Source: Actinomycetota bacterium (GTDB taxonomy: Bacteria > Actinomycetota > Humimicrobiia > Humimicrobiales > Humimicrobiaceae). From it: 6,325 bases of DNA. The translations under genes were made by a program, and so were the position numbers. Shown piece by piece: positions 6,010 through 6,325 of this stretch. Position 1 is the first letter of the stretch. Each line of letters opens with the position of its first letter. Where the stretch lies: positions 1 through 6,325 of the forward strand of contig DNFX01000143.1 in assembly GCA_003486795.1 (NCBI GenBank), in the 5' to 3' direction. The notes beneath the pieces were generated by a model. The model worked only from the letters and a program-made list of their open reading frames with translations, had not been told where the DNA came from and did no database searches.

Positions 6010-6325
6010 ATGAAAAAATTTGAAATCATAGGAAAATGGATAAAGTACGGAAGCAGAGTTCTTGTTCTGGGGTGCGGAGAAGGAGATCTTATAAATTATC
6101 TTCAGGAAAAAGCTGGTGCCAGGGTTTTCGGACTTGATATTGATGAAAAAAAGGTTTTCGGGGCGATTTCGAAAGGATTATCCGTAATCCAGGGTGATAT
6201 TAATTCTGATCTTGATGACTATCCTGAAAAATCTTTTGATTATATAATTGCGCATGACATTATTCAGATAATGGATAAACCTGATGAGATAATCAGGAGG
6301 CTGCTTGAGCTGTCTGATAATGTGA
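6010..6325 (+). CDS. metW: MetW, methyltransferase-fold partner of MetX (3'-truncated by window edge)
   Basis: This is a class I SAM-methyltransferase-fold protein found beside metX in bacteria that use direct sulfhydrylation. In Pseudomonas putida it is required for methionine synthesis, though its chemistry is poorly defined. The frame stays open from ATG 6010 to the right edge, giving 105 of the usual roughly 195-200 residues. Motif I is VLVLGCGEGDL (17-27), the acidic end of strand 2 is GLDID (41-45), a DI-containing segment near 62 matches motif II, and FDYIIAHDIIQIMDKPDEII follows the MetW pattern of an FD strand with Q..xxPD. The N-terminus (FEIIGKWIKYGSRVLVLGCG) is at family length. 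No Shine-Dalgarno site precedes the ATG; the 64-nt spacer is A/T-rich, and in-frame stops exclude an upstream start. It is probably co-transcribed with metX. Confidence 0.9.
   Translation, partial: MKKFEIIGKWIKYGSRVLVLGCGEGDLINYLQEKAGARVFGLDIDEKKVFGAISKGLSVIQGDINSDLDDYPEKSFDYIIAHDIIQIMDKPDEIIRRLLELSDNV

Overview
This window is an AT-rich stretch of bacterial chromosome with all recognisable genes on the + strand. Almost every gene handles sulfur. The organism is a bacterium: most starts have clear Shine-Dalgarno sites, and the families are bacterial. By eye, codon use is strongly AT-biased (AGA/AGG for Arg, ATA for Ile, many AAA and GAA codons). The gene set (MnmA, a cysteine-bearing Rrf2 regulator, LarE, MetY, CysK, MetX, MetW) would suit an anaerobic or microaerophilic low-GC bacterium, but the sequence alone does not fix a phylum.

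Layout: 1-824 is the C-terminal three quarters of mnmA (tRNA 2-thiouridylase), cut by the left edge. Its stop overlaps by one base the start of an Rrf2-family regulator (824-1264) that carries three Cys and one His placed like an IscR-type Fe-S site. A purine-rich, repeat-bearing spacer of 119 nt follows. Next come larE (1384-2196, PP-loop sulfur transferase) and, 13 nt later, metY (2210-3517, O-acetylhomoserine sulfhydrylase). A very AT-rich 183-nt spacer leads to cysK (3701-4624). A 148-nt spacer with a perfect 13-bp tandem duplication then leads to metX (4773-5945, TTG start). The window ends inside metW (6010 onward).

How the genes work together: MetX activates homoserine to an O-acyl ester. 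MetY replaces the acyl group with sulfide to give homocysteine. MetW is the usual partner of MetX in bacteria with this direct sulfhydrylation route. CysK consumes sulfide in parallel to make cysteine. Cysteine in turn is the sulfur source for MnmA (through a cysteine desulfurase not in the window) and probably for LarE. The Rrf2 protein is the obvious candidate regulator. The last step to methionine (MetH/MetE), serine acetyltransferase and the larA/B/C partners of larE are not in the window.

The enzymes themselves are ordinary. The points worth a second look are larE placed inside a methionine/cysteine cluster with a three-cysteine active site, the mixed IscR/CymR character of the regulator, a low-complexity insertion in MnmA, and several repeat-bearing AT- or purine-rich spacers. 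I found no mobile element, CRISPR array, RNA gene, convincing riboswitch or strong intrinsic terminator, and no supportable gene on the - strand.
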